Positions 45,512 to 54,605 of a stretch of DNA of 64,000 nt are shown piece after piece. Position 1 is the first letter of the stretch. Each line of letters opens with the position of its first letter. Below the pieces are notes generated by a model. That model did no database searches. It was not told where the DNA came from and was given only the letters and a program-made list of their open reading frames with translations. A program made the position numbers and the translations under genes. The DNA comes from DATFVB01 sp963714035 (GTDB taxonomy: Bacteria; Acidobacteriota; Thermoanaerobaculia; UBA5066; DATFVB01), in assembly GCA_963714035.1 (NCBI GenBank), contig OY970224.1, forward strand, positions 3,534,001 through 3,598,000, given 5' to 3'.

Positions 45512-48361
45512 ATGGGTGTATCCAAAGGGCCGCGGAAGCCGATCTCGATCGTCGGCGCGCGGACCCACAATCTGAAGAACATCTCGGTCGAAATCCCGCA
45601 GGGGAGCCTGACGGTCGTGACGGGCGTTTCCGGGTCGGGCAAGTCCTCCCTGGCGTTCGACACGCTCTACGCCGAGGGACAGCGGCGATATGCGGAATCG
45701 ATGTCCACGTACGCGCGGCAGTTCCTCGAGCGGCTCGACCGCCCGGACGTCGACTCGATCGAGCCGGTCCCTCCCGCGATCGCGCTCGAGCAGAAGAACG
45801 GCGTGACGAACGCCCGCTCGACGGTCGGGACGCAGACGGAGATCGCCGACGCGATGCGCCTCCTCTACGCGCACGGCGGAGAGACGGTGTGTCCGGACGA
45901 CGGCGCGGTCGCGCGACGCGGCGGGATCGACTTCGCCGCCTCCTCGCTTCGGTCGCTTCCGGAGCGGACGCGGATCACGCTGGTCGCGCCGATCGCGGTC
46001 GGGGGCGCCGATGGCGACGTCGAGGCGATCCTGCCGGAGCTGCGCCGCGCCGGGTTCTTTCGGGTGCTCACGCCGGAGGGCGACGTGGTGGAGCTCCCGT
46101 CCGCGCCCGCGGAAGTCGCCGCCCTCCGCGAGCCCGAAGGCGTCCTGCCGGTCGTCGTCGGGCGATTCGCGATCTCCCCGGAGAACGGTCCCGAGATCGA
46201 AAGCGCCGTCGCGTCGGCGTTCGCGATGGCGGGGACGCTCCGCGCGCGCATCCATCGGCCCGACGGGATCGAGACGAAGACGTTCCGGCGAGGCCTTTTC
46301 TGCCCCGAATGCGGCCGGGAGTTCCGTCCGCCCACCCCGGCGCTCTTCGCCTTCAATTCCCCGCTCGGCGCGTGCGCGACCTGCCAGGGTTTCGGGAGGG
46401 TCATCGGCATCGACTGGGAGAAGGTGATCCCGAACCGCGACCTGACGCTCGACGAGCGTCCCGTCGCTCCCTGGAACACGCCGGCCTACGAGTCTGCCTA
46501 CGACGAGCTCTTCCGGGCCGGGCGGAAGATCGGCCTCCGCCGGCACGTGCCGTTTTCCGCGCTCTCCGCCGCGGAACGGGCTCTCGTCGAAAAGGGGAAC
46601 GCGAAGTTTTACGGGATCTCGGGATTCTTCGAGTGGCTGGAGACGAAACGCTACAAGGTCCACGTCCGCGTCCTGCTCTCGCGGTACCGCGCGTACACGC
46701 GCTGCGCCTCCTGCGGGGGAGGCCGGCTCGTGCCGGAAGCGGGCTGGGTGCATTTCCGCGGGAAGACGATGGCGGAGCTGAACGAGATGCCCGTCGGCGA
46801 GCTCGCGGCCTGGTTCGACCGCGTGGAGCTCTCGGCGCGCGAGCGGGAATCGCTCTCGTCCGTCTTCGGCGAGATCCGCTCTCGGCTCCGGTATCTCGAC
46901 GAGGTCGGGCTCGATTACCTGACGCTGTCGCGGGCGGCGCGGACTCTCTCGGGGGGCGAGGCGCAGAGGATCGGGCTGGCCTGCGCGCTCGGCGGCGCGC
47001 TCACCAACACGCTCTACGTCCTCGACGAGCCGACGATCGGGCTGCACGCGCGGGACACGGGCCTGCTCCTCTCGATCCTGAGGAAGCTCGCGGATCGCGG
47101 AAACACGGTCGTCGTCGTCGAGCACGACCCGGACGTCGTCGCGGCCGCCGATCGCGTGATCGACCTCGGTCCCGAAGCCGGCGCGAAAGGGGGCGAGCTC
47201 CTCTTTTCCGGCACGCCCGCGGGGCTCCGCCGCCTGCCGCAGAACCGCACGGCCGCGGCGCTCCGGCGGCGCGAGCGCCCGGCGCCCTCCTCCGGGAACG
47301 TCGTTCCGTTCCGGCGCGGACAGGACCGGGCGATCACGATCGTCGGGGCGCGGGAGCACAACCTGGAGAACCTGACCGTGCGCCTGCCGCTCGGCCGCCT
47401 CGTGTCGGTGACCGGCGTCTCCGGCTCGGGCAAGTCGACGCTCCTGCGGGATTGCTTCTTCCACGTCTACCAGAGGCGCGTGAAGGGGGTGGCCGCGGTC
47501 GAGATCGGGGCGGTCGACGAAATCCGCGGGCTCGACCACGTCTCCGACGTGCTCTTCGTCGACCAGTCTCCCCTCGGCCGCTCGGCGCGGTCGAATCCCG
47601 TGACCTACACCAAGGCGTACGACGAGATCCGCCAGGCGTTCGCCGCCACCGGACGCGCGCGCGCGACGCGCGTCACGCCGCGGGACTTCTCGTTCAACAC
47701 GGCGGGAGGCCGCTGCGAAGCGTGCCAGGGGACCGGCGTGACGACGATCGACATGCAGTTCCTCGCCGACGTCGTCGTGACGTGCGACCGATGCGACGGC
47801 CGCCGCTTCAGCCCGAAAGTCCTCGGGATACGATATCGGGGCAAGAACATCGATGACGTGCTCCGAATGACGGTCGCCGAGGCGGCCGCCTTCTTCGCCG
47901 ATCTGCCGAAGATCACGCGCCGGCTCGCTCCGCTCGCCGAGGTCGGGCTGGGCTATCTGCCGCTCGGGCAGCCGACCTCGACGCTCTCCGGCGGCGAAGC
48001 CCAGCGGCTGAAGCTCGCGTCCTTCCTCGAGGAGAAGACCTCGCCTCGCGGGAACCTGTTCCTGTTCGACGAACCGACGACCGGCCTCCATTCCGGGGAC
48101 GTCGACGTGCTCCTCGGGACGTTCCGGAAGCTCATCGCGCGAGGGCACTCGGTCGTCGCGATCGAGCACCACCTCGACTTCATCGCGGCCTCCGACTGGG
48201 TGATCGATCTCGGCCCCGGGGGCGGCGACCGGGGAGGCGAGATCGTCGCCGAGGGGACGCCCGCGGAGATCGCCGGATCCGCGCGCAGCGAGACGGGCCG
48301 GCACCTTGGACGCGCTCCGGCCGAACGCGCCGATCCCCGCGCGCGGCGGGTCCCGCGCTGA
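45512..48361 (+). CDS. uvrA: UvrA-family excinuclease ABC subunit A
   Basis: A 949-residue tandem ABC ATPase of nucleotide-excision repair. First P-loop GVSGSGKSS, the zinc module CPECGREF ... CATCQG, first signature LSGGEAQRIGLA and Walker B; second P-loop GVSGSGKST, zinc module CEACQGTG ... CDRCDG, and second signature LSGGEAQRLKLASFLEEK with LFLFDEPTTGLH. The last differs from the usual LYILDEP, so it may be a divergent paralogue and not the only UvrA. Both ATP sites look intact. GGAG six bases before the ATG. The next gene overlaps its stop codon. Confidence 0.9.
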   Translation: MGVSKGPRKPISIVGARTHNLKNISVEIPQGSLTVVTGVSGSGKSSLAFDTLYAEGQRRYAESMSTYARQFLERLDRPDVDSIEPVPPAIALEQKNGVTNARSTVGTQTEIADAMRLLYAHGGETVCPDDGAVARRGGIDFAASSLRSLPERTRITLVAPIAVGGADGDVEAILPELRRAGFFRVLTPEGDVVELPSAPAEVAALREPEGVLPVVVGRFAISPENGPEIESAVASAFAMAGTLRARIHRPDGIETKTFRRGLFCPECGREFRPPTPALFAFNSPLGACATCQGFGRVIGIDWEKVIPNRDLTLDERPVAPWNTPAYESAYDELFRAGRKIGLRRHVPFSALSAAERALVEKGNAKFYGISGFFEWLETKRYKVHVRVLLSRYRAYTRCASCGGGRLVPEAGWVHFRGKTMAELNEMPVGELAAWFDRVELSARERESLSSVFGEIRSRLRYLDEVGLDYLTLSRAARTLSGGEAQRIGLACALGGALTNTLYVLDEPTIGLHARDTGLLLSILRKLADRGNTVVVVEHDPDVVAAADRVIDLGPEAGAKGGELLFSGTPAGLRRLPQNRTAAALRRRERPAPSSGNVVPFRRGQDRAITIVGAREHNLENLTVRLPLGRLVSVTGVSGSGKSTLLRDCFFHVYQRRVKGVAAVEIGAVDEIRGLDHVSDVLFVDQSPLGRSARSNPVTYTKAYDEIRQAFAATGRARATRVTPRDFSFNTAGGRCEACQGTGVTTIDMQFLADVVVTCDRCDGRRFSPKVLGIRYRGKNIDDVLRMTVAEAAAFFADLPKITRRLAPLAEVGLGYLPLGQPTSTLSGGEAQRLKLASFLEEKTSPRGNLFLFDEPTTGLHSGDVDVLLGTFRKLIARGHSVVAIEHHLDFIAASDWVIDLGPGGGDRGGEIVAEGTPAEIAGSARSETGRHLGRAPAERADPRARRVPR

Positions 48362-49344
48362 TGGCCCTTCCCCGGAGTCAGGGTTGGTCCTACGTGCTGC
48401 GCTACGGCGCGCGGGAGATCCCCGTTTCCGACGGGGACGTCGTCCTCGGCCGCAGCCACAGCGCCGGGATCCGCGTCGACGAGGAATCCGTCTCGCGGTC
48501 CCACGCGCTGCTGACCCTGCGCGAGGGGCGAGCGGTGATCCGCGATCTCGGTTCCTCGAACGGGCTCTTCGTCGCCGGTCAGCGCGTCGCCGGGCAGGCG
48601 CCCGTTTCCGACGGGGACACGATCGGCCTCGGCAGCGCGACGCTGACTTTCACGATCATTCCTCCGCCGGACGTCGAGACGAGGACCGCGATGATCGCCA
48701 CGATTCCCGCCGCCCCGTCCCGGCCGAGCGAGACGGTGACGCGATTCTTCGGCGTCGGCGCCGGTGCAGAGGCGAGCGCGGCGGAAGGGAACCCGGCGGA
48801 GGCTCTCCCCGCGGAGCGGCCGCGGCGGCGCCCCCGCTCACTCGACGATTTCGTGATGCACGAGGAAGGCGAAGAGGCGCCCCCGATGGAGGCGCGGATC
48901 GAGACGTACGACCCCGCGCCGATCGGCGCGCGGATCGCGTCGGCCGCCGCGGATCTCCTGCTTTCGGCGGTCGTCGCGTTCGTCTGCTTCGTCCCCGCTC
49001 TGATCGCGATCCTCGCCCACGGAAGCCTGCGCGAGCGGGTCGGCTCGGGCCTCGCGTTCTGGGCGCTCGTGGGCTTCTGCGGAGCGGCCGCGGCGGGGGC
49101 GGTAATCGTGTATTATCTGAGCGGGTGGTGCGGGCGCGGAGCGACCCTCGGGCAGCGCTCCGCCGGCGTGCGGCTCGTCGCGGCCGAAGGCGGCCTCGTC
49201 GGCGGCGGCCGGGCGTTCACCCGTCTCCTCGTCCTGTTCCTCTACTTCGCGACGGGGGGACTGCTGGGCCTGACCGTGATCTTCGACGCGGAGCACCGGG
49301 GACTGGCGGATCGGGTGTCGGGCTCTCGCGTCGTCGCCGCCTGA
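48361..49344 (+). CDS. FHA-domain protein with C-terminal RDD membrane domain
   Basis: A 327-residue protein whose ATG shares a base with the uvrA stop. An FHA phosphopeptide-binding domain at residues ~8-95 has LGRSHSAGI, SVSRSHALL and LGSSNGLF. A Pro/Ala/Glu-rich linker (~100-180) leads to an RDD domain with three helices (~190-320; IGARIASAAADLLLSAVVAF, GRGATLGQRSAGVRLV, RLLVLFLYFATGGLLGLTVI). The fusion would bring a phosphothreonine reader to the membrane. Possible kinase partner: the PD40 kinase at 18175 (speculative). Confidence 0.85.
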   Translation: MALPRSQGWSYVLRYGAREIPVSDGDVVLGRSHSAGIRVDEESVSRSHALLTLREGRAVIRDLGSSNGLFVAGQRVAGQAPVSDGDTIGLGSATLTFTIIPPPDVETRTAMIATIPAAPSRPSETVTRFFGVGAGAEASAAEGNPAEALPAERPRRRPRSLDDFVMHEEGEEAPPMEARIETYDPAPIGARIASAAADLLLSAVVAFVCFVPALIAILAHGSLRERVGSGLAFWALVGFCGAAAAGAVIVYYLSGWCGRGATLGQRSAGVRLVAAEGGLVGGGRAFTRLLVLFLYFATGGLLGLTVIFDAEHRGLADRVSGSRVVAA

Positions 49345-49349
49345 AGATG

Positions 49350-49500
49350 ATTGGGGCGCGCCGATGCATCGAGCGATACGGGCGCGAGCGCCGCGACCCG
49401 CGGCCTTAACGTACGCTTTCGGTACGCCGCGGCCGCGAGTCGGGCGCCCGCATCCCACCTCGCTCGCGCCTCGACGCGCCTCAGGTAAACGGCAGAACCA
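49350..49500 (+). repeat. Dispersed repeat family A, copy 2
   Basis: CGATGCATCGAGC ... CGCGACCCGCGGCCTTAACGTAC, hairpin arm CGTAC (49410-49414), arm GTACG (49422-49426), then CGGGCGCCCGCATCCC. It lies between convergent genes. Confidence 0.75.
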
Positions 49501-49519
49501 GGCGTGACTGAGGGCGGGC

Positions 49520-50470
49520 TCAGCCCGCGGCGGCGAGGGCCTTGCCGAGCATCCGGAAATACTCGACCGTCTTCGTCAGACCCTCTTCGAGCGGCACGCG
49601 GGGCTCCCATCCCAGGACGCGCCGCGCCTTGGAAATGTCGGGCTGGCGGACCTTCGGATCGTCCGTCGGAAGGGGCTGAAAGACGATCTTCGAAGGCGTT
49701 TCCGTGAGGCGCTGGATGACCTTCGCGAAGTCGAGGACCGACATCTCCGCCGGATTTCCGATGTTCGTCGGATCGGGCTCGTCGGACATGAGCAGGCGGT
49801 AGATCCCGTCGATCAGGTCGTCGACATAGCAGAACGAACGCGTCTGCGAGCCGTCCCCGAAGACCGTCATCGGTTCGCCGGCGATCGCCTGCCCGATGAG
49901 CGCCGGAACGACCCGGCCGTCCTTCGGCCTCATGCGCGGCCCGTAGGTGTTGAAGATGCGGACGATCCGCGTGTCGACGCCGTGGGTCCTCCGGTACGCC
50001 ATCGTGAGCGCCTCGGCGAACCTCTTCGCCTCGTCGTAGACGCCGCGCGGCCCGATCGGATTGACGTTGCCCCAGTACGTCTCCGGCTGAGGATGCACCA
50101 GAGGATCGCCGTAGACCTCGGAGGTCGAGGCGAGGAGGAACCGCGCCTTCTTTTCCTTCGCGAGCCCGAGCGCCTTGTGGGAACCGAGCGCGCCGACCTT
50201 CATCGTCTGGATCGGCAGCTCGAGGTAGTCGATCGGCGAAGCGGGAGAGGCGAAGTGGAGGACGGCGTCGAGGGGTCCGTCCACGTAGATGTAATTCGTG
50301 ACGTCGTGATGGATGAAGGCGAAGTCGGAACGGCCGATCAGGTGCGCGATGTTCCGGGTGTTGCCGGTGATGAGGTTGTCCATCGCGATGACGTCGTGCC
50401 GCTCGCGCAGGAGCCGGTCGCACAGATGGCTGCCGAGGAATCCGGCCCCGCCGGTGACGAGAATCCGCAT
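49520..50470 (-). CDS. UDP-glucuronate decarboxylase (UDP-xylose synthase)
   Basis: A 316-residue short-chain dehydrogenase. NAD-binding GGAGFLGSHL at residues 8-17, catalytic Ser/Thr in STSEVYGDP and YDEAKR (Tyr-x3-Lys). The ARFLLASTSEVYGDPLVHPQ and NPIGPRGVYDEAKR segments are specific for UDP-xylose synthase. It converts UDP-GlcA to UDP-xylose. The start ATG at 50470 is chosen because the coding family begins MRILVTGGAG. It is downstream of ugd, whose product is its substrate. Confidence 0.87.
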   Translation of the reverse strand: MRILVTGGAGFLGSHLCDRLLRERHDVIAMDNLITGNTRNIAHLIGRSDFAFIHHDVTNYIYVDGPLDAVLHFASPASPIDYLELPIQTMKVGALGSHKALGLAKEKKARFLLASTSEVYGDPLVHPQPETYWGNVNPIGPRGVYDEAKRFAEALTMAYRRTHGVDTRIVRIFNTYGPRMRPKDGRVVPALIGQAIAGEPMTVFGDGSQTRSFCYVDDLIDGIYRLLMSDEPDPTNIGNPAEMSVLDFAKVIQRLTETPSKIVFQPLPTDDPKVRQPDISKARRVLGWEPRVPLEEGLTKTVEYFRMLGKALAAAG

Positions 50471-50652
50471 GGGTGTCCTTTCCGGGCGCCGAGCTCCGGG
50501 TTCGGCGCGATCGGCCGAGGATAACAAAAAGCGCGTTCGCCGCTGAGCCCCCGAGCAGGCTCGGGTTCGTGCTGCCCCTGCTTATCCGTTTTGAGAGAAC
50601 GATGACGTGGGGCGAGACGAAGGGAAGGCGCCGGGCGTTCCAGGAACAGCCG

Positions 50653-50705
50653 CGATCCGGGAGGCCGCAGCGTTCCAGCCGCACAGCGGCGTGCGCGAGG
50701 CCGAC
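50653..50705 (+). repeat. Mosaic repeat family C, 53-bp unit
   Basis: CGATCCGGGAGGCCGCAGCG ... GCGAGGCCGAC. A second copy at about 50817-50868 has four mismatches. The same ending precedes glmS. Confidence 0.75.
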
Positions 50706-50772
50706 CGGTCCGGTAACAGCTTCGGTGGGGCGCCGGAGCGGTCGAGCCGAGAAGGCGAGCCGCGAAGGTCAG

Positions 50773-50868
50773 ATCGCGGAAAGTCTCGCCGAAGTCACCG
50801 AGGCGAGGAGGTCCGCGATCTGGGAGGCCGCAGCGTTCCAGCCGCACCGCGGTGTGCGCGAGGCCGAC
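50773..50868 (+). repeat. Mosaic repeat family C, copy 3
   Basis: ATCGCGGAAAGTCTCGCCGAAG, CGAGGCGAGGAGGTCCGCGA, then the 53-bp unit ending GCGAGGCCGAC. Shares the block order with 30273-30403. Confidence 0.7.
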
Positions 50869-50871
50869 GAG

Positions 50872-52170
50872 CTAGCCTCTTCCCACCCCGGCGTACGTCC
50901 ACCCCAGGTCCCGGACTTCCTTCGGCTCGTAGACGTTGCGCAGGTCGACGAGGACGCGACCGCGCATCGCCTTCTCGAGCCGGCCGAAATCGAGGGCCCG
51001 GAACTCGTTCCACTCGGTGACGAGCACGAGCGCGTCGCAGCCGGCCGCGCAGTCGTAGGCATCTCTTCCGAAGACGACGCCGCTCAGCGTTTTTTTCGCG
51101 TTCTCCATCGCCGCCGGATCGAAGGCGCGCACGCGGGCGCCCCGCTCCTGAAGGTCCCGGATGATCCGGAGCGCCGCGGATTCGCGGATGTCGTCGGTCG
51201 CCGGCTTGAACGAGATCCCGAGCACGCCGACGGTCTTCCCGGCGATCGCTCCCGCCGCCGCCTCGATCTTCTCGATCATTCGCGCCTTCGTCTTCTCGTT
51301 GGCGGTGATCGCGGCCTCGATGATCTCGAAGCGGGCGCCGTATTTTCGCGCGAGATCCGCGACCGCCTGCGTGTCCTTCGGGAAACAGGAGCCGCCGAAA
51401 CCCGGGCCGGGGTGCAGGAACTTCGAGCCGATTCGTTTGTCGAGCCCCATTCCGCGGGCGACGGCGTGGACGTCGGCGCCGACGAGCTCGCAGAGGCCGG
51501 CGATCTCGTTGATGAACGAAATCTTCACGGAGAGAAAGCCGTTCGAGGCGTACTTGATCATCTCCGCCGATTCGACGTCCGTCACGATGAACGGCGTCTC
51601 GAGGAGGTAGAGCGGCGAATAGATTTCTTTCATGATCGCGACCGGACGCTCGTCCCGCGCGCCGATGACGACGCGGTCGGGCCGCAGGAAGTCGGCGACC
51701 GCGGAGCCCTCGCGGAGGAACTCGGGGTTCGAGACGACCGAGAACTCGTGCTCGCCGTTGCGGCCCCGGAGGATCTCCTCGATCATCTTTCCCGTGCCGG
51801 TCGGCACGGTCGATTTCGTGACGACGATCTTGTAGCCGTTGGCGTGGTCCGCGATCGATTCGGCGACCTGCCGCACGTACGTGAGATCCGCCGAGCCGTC
51901 GGGGAGCGACGGCGTTCCGACCGCGATGAAGATCGCGGCGGAGCTTTCGACCGCGCTCTTCAGGTCCGTCGAGAACGAGAGCCGCCCGGCGCGCTCGTTC
52001 TTGGCGACGAGCTCCTCGAGCCCCGGCTCGTAGATCGGGATCTGGCCCCGCTGGAGCGCCTGGATCTTCGCCTCGTCGACGTCGACGCAGACCACGTTCA
52101 TGCCGAAGTCCGCGAGACAGGTCCCGGTGACGAGACCGACGTAGCCCGTGCCTACCATGCAGATGTTCAT
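50872..52170 (-). CDS. ugd: UDP-glucose 6-dehydrogenase Ugd
   Basis: A 432-residue NAD-dependent enzyme oxidising UDP-Glc to UDP-GlcA. GTGYVGL (7-13) binds NAD; catalytic Cys is in GPGFGGSCFPKD; STVPTGTGK, NPEFLREGSAV and the C-terminal UDP-binding SFKPATDDIRESAAL are intact. The ATG at 52170 fits family length; the reading upstream is not conserved. Product feeds the xylose synthase downstream and the epimerase upstream on the same strand. Confidence 0.93.
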   Translation of the reverse strand: MNICMVGTGYVGLVTGTCLADFGMNVVCVDVDEAKIQALQRGQIPIYEPGLEELVAKNERAGRLSFSTDLKSAVESSAAIFIAVGTPSLPDGSADLTYVRQVAESIADHANGYKIVVTKSTVPTGTGKMIEEILRGRNGEHEFSVVSNPEFLREGSAVADFLRPDRVVIGARDERPVAIMKEIYSPLYLLETPFIVTDVESAEMIKYASNGFLSVKISFINEIAGLCELVGADVHAVARGMGLDKRIGSKFLHPGPGFGGSCFPKDTQAVADLARKYGARFEIIEAAITANEKTKARMIEKIEAAAGAIAGKTVGVLGISFKPATDDIRESAALRIIRDLQERGARVRAFDPAAMENAKKTLSGVVFGRDAYDCAAGCDALVLVTEWNEFRALDFGRLEKAMRGRVLVDLRNVYEPKEVRDLGWTYAGVGRG

Positions 52171-52199
52171 GCGGCCGCGAAGTCTATCAGGGGCGTCCG

Positions 52200-52340
52200 T
52201 CGATCGGCCGTCGCGATGCATCGAGCCGGACGGGCGCGTGCGCCACGACCCGCGGCCTCAACATACGCCGCCGGTATGCCTCGACCGCGGGCTCGGGCGT
52301 CCGCATCCCGTCGGGCTCGCGCCTCGCGGCGGCCTGGCCA
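52200..52340 (+). repeat. Dispersed repeat family A, copy 3
   Basis: GATGCATCGAGCCGGACGGG ... CGACCCGCGGCCTCAACATAC, arms CATAC (52262-52266) and GTATG (52274-52278), then GGGCGTCCGCATCCCGTCGG. Stem bases differ from copy 2 in a compensated way. Confidence 0.75.
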
Positions 52341-52461
52341 TCATCCATCGTTCCGTGCTCATCGTTTCGAAAGGATCTCTTAGAATCGGTCCCGCACTTC
52401 AGGGATGCCGCCGCCTTGATCAAGCCGTGAGGGTCGACGGGGCGGAAGCGTCATCAAAGTA

Positions 52462-53412
52462 TCAGGCGTATGTTTGACGCCGCCAGGCCACGTATCTCGC
52501 CAGCCCCTCCTCGATCGGGACCTTCGGCGCGTAGCCAAGCAAACGGCGCGCCTTCTCCACGTCCGCGTACGTCGCGGGGACGTCCCCGGGCTGGTCCGGC
52601 AGGCGCCGGAGCAGGGCCGGGCGGCCGGTCGCCTTCTCGAGGAGCGCCACCAGCTCCGCGAGCGAGATCGGATGCGCTCCGCCGAGGTTGACGATATCGA
52701 ATCCCCCGCATCGGGCGATCGCCGCCTCGACGCCGTCGAGGATGTCGTCGATGTAGGTGTAGTCGCGGCGGGAGGACCCGTCGCCGTAGAACGGAATCTC
52801 ATCGCCGCGCTCGAGCGCCGCCGTAAACTTCGCGATCGCCATCTCGGGGCGCTGGCGCGGACCGTAGACGGTGAAGAACCTCAGGCAGAAGACGTCGAGA
52901 TTCTCGAGGTGGTGGAAATTGAAGGCGAGGAGCTCGCCGGCCCTCTTCGTCGTCGCGTAGGGCGAAACCGGGCGGGTGATCGGGTCCTCCTCCGAGAAGG
53001 GGAGCTTCGAGTTCACGCCGTAGACGGAAGACGAAGACGCGAACACGAAGCGGGGCTTCCCGTGCCGCGCCGCGGCTTCGAAGAGATGGATGCTCGCGAC
53101 GCAGTTGACCTCTTCGTAGAGGACCGGATCCTGGATCGAGGGGCGCACGCCCGCGCGCGCCGCCAGGTGCACGACCGCGTCGAAGGCGCCTTCGCGGAAG
53201 AGCGAAAACACGAGATCCCGGTCGCGGATGTCCCCTTCGACGAGGCGGTATCCCGGCCGCCCGAGGGCGGCCGCGACGTTCGCGCGCTTGAGCGCGGGGT
53301 CGTAATAGTCGTTGAAGTCGTCGATGACGGTCACGCGGTCGCCCGCGGCGAGACGACGATCGACGAGCTGCGACCCGATGAACCCGGCGCCTCCGGTGAC
53401 GAGCAGCTTCAA
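52462..53412 (-). CDS. NAD-dependent sugar epimerase, UDP-glucuronate 4-epimerase-like
   Basis: A 316-residue SDR epimerase. GGAGFIGSQLVD (7-18), catalytic SSSSVYG and YATTKRAGE, and a C-terminal nucleotide-sugar site (FYGDGSSRRDYTYIDDILDG). It looks most like UDP-GlcA 4-epimerases (giving UDP-GalA) next to a Ugd, but UDP-glucose 4-epimerase specificity cannot be excluded. Its ATG overlaps the mlaD stop (ATGA), so it is translated from the mla transcript. Confidence 0.85.
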   Translation of the reverse strand: MKLLVTGGAGFIGSQLVDRRLAAGDRVTVIDDFNDYYDPALKRANVAAALGRPGYRLVEGDIRDRDLVFSLFREGAFDAVVHLAARAGVRPSIQDPVLYEEVNCVASIHLFEAAARHGKPRFVFASSSSVYGVNSKLPFSEEDPITRPVSPYATTKRAGELLAFNFHHLENLDVFCLRFFTVYGPRQRPEMAIAKFTAALERGDEIPFYGDGSSRRDYTYIDDILDGVEAAIARCGGFDIVNLGGAHPISLAELVALLEKATGRPALLRRLPDQPGDVPATYADVEKARRLLGYAPKVPIEEGLARYVAWRRQTYA

Positions 53413-54605
53413 GGAGGCGGCTCGGAGGTCGAGGATCCCGCGTTCGCCTTCGCGGACTCCTTGTCGTAGCGTTCCTCGATCCCCTTCTTCTGCCGGTCCC
53501 GGATCAGCCAGCGGAGGAGCTTCGACTCGTTGACGCCGACGACGATGTCGTTGGCGGCATCGTAGAGCGACGGATCGTTGATGAGCATCCCGATCGAGCC
53601 GTCGCCGTGGTCGAGCTTCTGCGAGATCGAGTCGAGGTGCATCGTGAAGCTGCCGAGATGCTGACGGAAGTCCGCGGCGAACGCCTCGTCGTGGAGGAGC
53701 ACGGGCAGGAGACCCTTGCCGCGGTCGAGCTCCAGGGAGACGCGGGCGAGCGACACGCCGGCCTGCGAGAGATTGTCGAGCAGCGCGTAGATCTTCTTCT
53801 TCCCCTCGGGGTCGGCGAGCAGGGCCGGGAGCGCGCCGTTCCCGTTCTGGAGATCGCCGGCGATGAGCGAGAACGCGCGCGAGGCGGACGCGATCGCGTC
53901 GTGGAGGGCCGCTCCCGTTTCCCGTCCGTACCGTTCGTCGGCGAGGAGCTTTCCGGCGAGGCTCCTGCCGGAGTTGATCTTCGCGAGCGTCGCCGAAAGC
54001 TGCCGCAGGGTCTCGTTGAGGTTCGTGCCGATGTTTCGCCCTTCCTCCGACTCGCTCGTGAGCTCCCCGAGGAGGCCCCGTCCCTTCTCCGTCCGCCCGA
54101 GGATGACCTTCAGCGAGCGGGCGATTTCGGTGAGGTCTCCCAGCAACCCTTCGCTCCCCGCGAGGAGCTTCTCGATCCCGGCTTCCTTCGCGGCGGGGAT
54201 CTCGCCGCCCGGAGCGATCTCCGCGGCAGTGTCGGAGCCTCCCAGGAGCTCGATGTACTTGTCGCCGAGAAGGCCGATCGTCTGGATCGAAGCGGTCGTG
54301 TCGGTGCGGATCCGGGACGTCATCTTCTTCTCGATCGAGACGGTCACGGTGACCGTGCTGTCGCCCGGCTTCTCGGACAGCGCGACCTCCGTCACGTTCC
54401 CCACCGTCACGCCGGCGAGTCGCACCGAGTTCCCGTTCGTCAATCCCGCGGCCGACCGGAAATGGATCCGGTAATCCGCTTTGCGGGTGAAGAGACTCGC
54501 GCGCTGGCCGACCATGAAGATGCCGATTCCCGAAGAGACGAGCGCGACGAAGACGACGAGCCCGACGCGGAATCGCCGCCGGACGACTTCGCTGGAGGCG
54601 GTCAT
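53409..54605 (-). CDS. mlaD: MlaD-like MCE-domain substrate-binding protein
   Basis: A 398-residue protein. One N-terminal membrane helix (~12-33, VGLVVFVALVSSGIGIFMVG) then the MCE domain (~40-120: YRIHFRSAAGLTNGNSVRLA, then VTVGNVTEVAL). The rest is a long helical tail, longer than the usual ~180 residues of E. coli MlaD, which may form a periplasmic needle or tube of the Mce/PqiB kind. It carries lipids between inner membrane and outer membrane. Overlaps both mlaF and the epimerase by 4 bases. Confidence 0.85.
   Translation of the reverse strand: MTASSEVVRRRFRVGLVVFVALVSSGIGIFMVGQRASLFTRKADYRIHFRSAAGLTNGNSVRLAGVTVGNVTEVALSEKPGDSTVTVTVSIEKKMTSRIRTDTTASIQTIGLLGDKYIELLGGSDTAAEIAPGGEIPAAKEAGIEKLLAGSEGLLGDLTEIARSLKVILGRTEKGRGLLGELTSESEEGRNIGTNLNETLRQLSATLAKINSGRSLAGKLLADERYGRETGAALHDAIASASRAFSLIAGDLQNGNGALPALLADPEGKKKIYALLDNLSQAGVSLARVSLELDRGKGLLPVLLHDEAFAADFRQHLGSFTMHLDSISQKLDHGDGSIGMLINDPSLYDAANDIVVGVNESKLLRWLIRDRQKKGIEERYDKESAKANAGSSTSEPPP

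Larger units (their letters stand above)
50471..50871 (-). other. ugd-uxs intergenic region, filled with repeat family C
   Basis: 401 bases with no credible gene. It holds two direct copies of a 53-bp unit (50653-50705, ~50817-50868) and the palindrome-rich C block (50773-50868). The copy end touches the ugd stop codon (50872). Confidence 0.6.
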
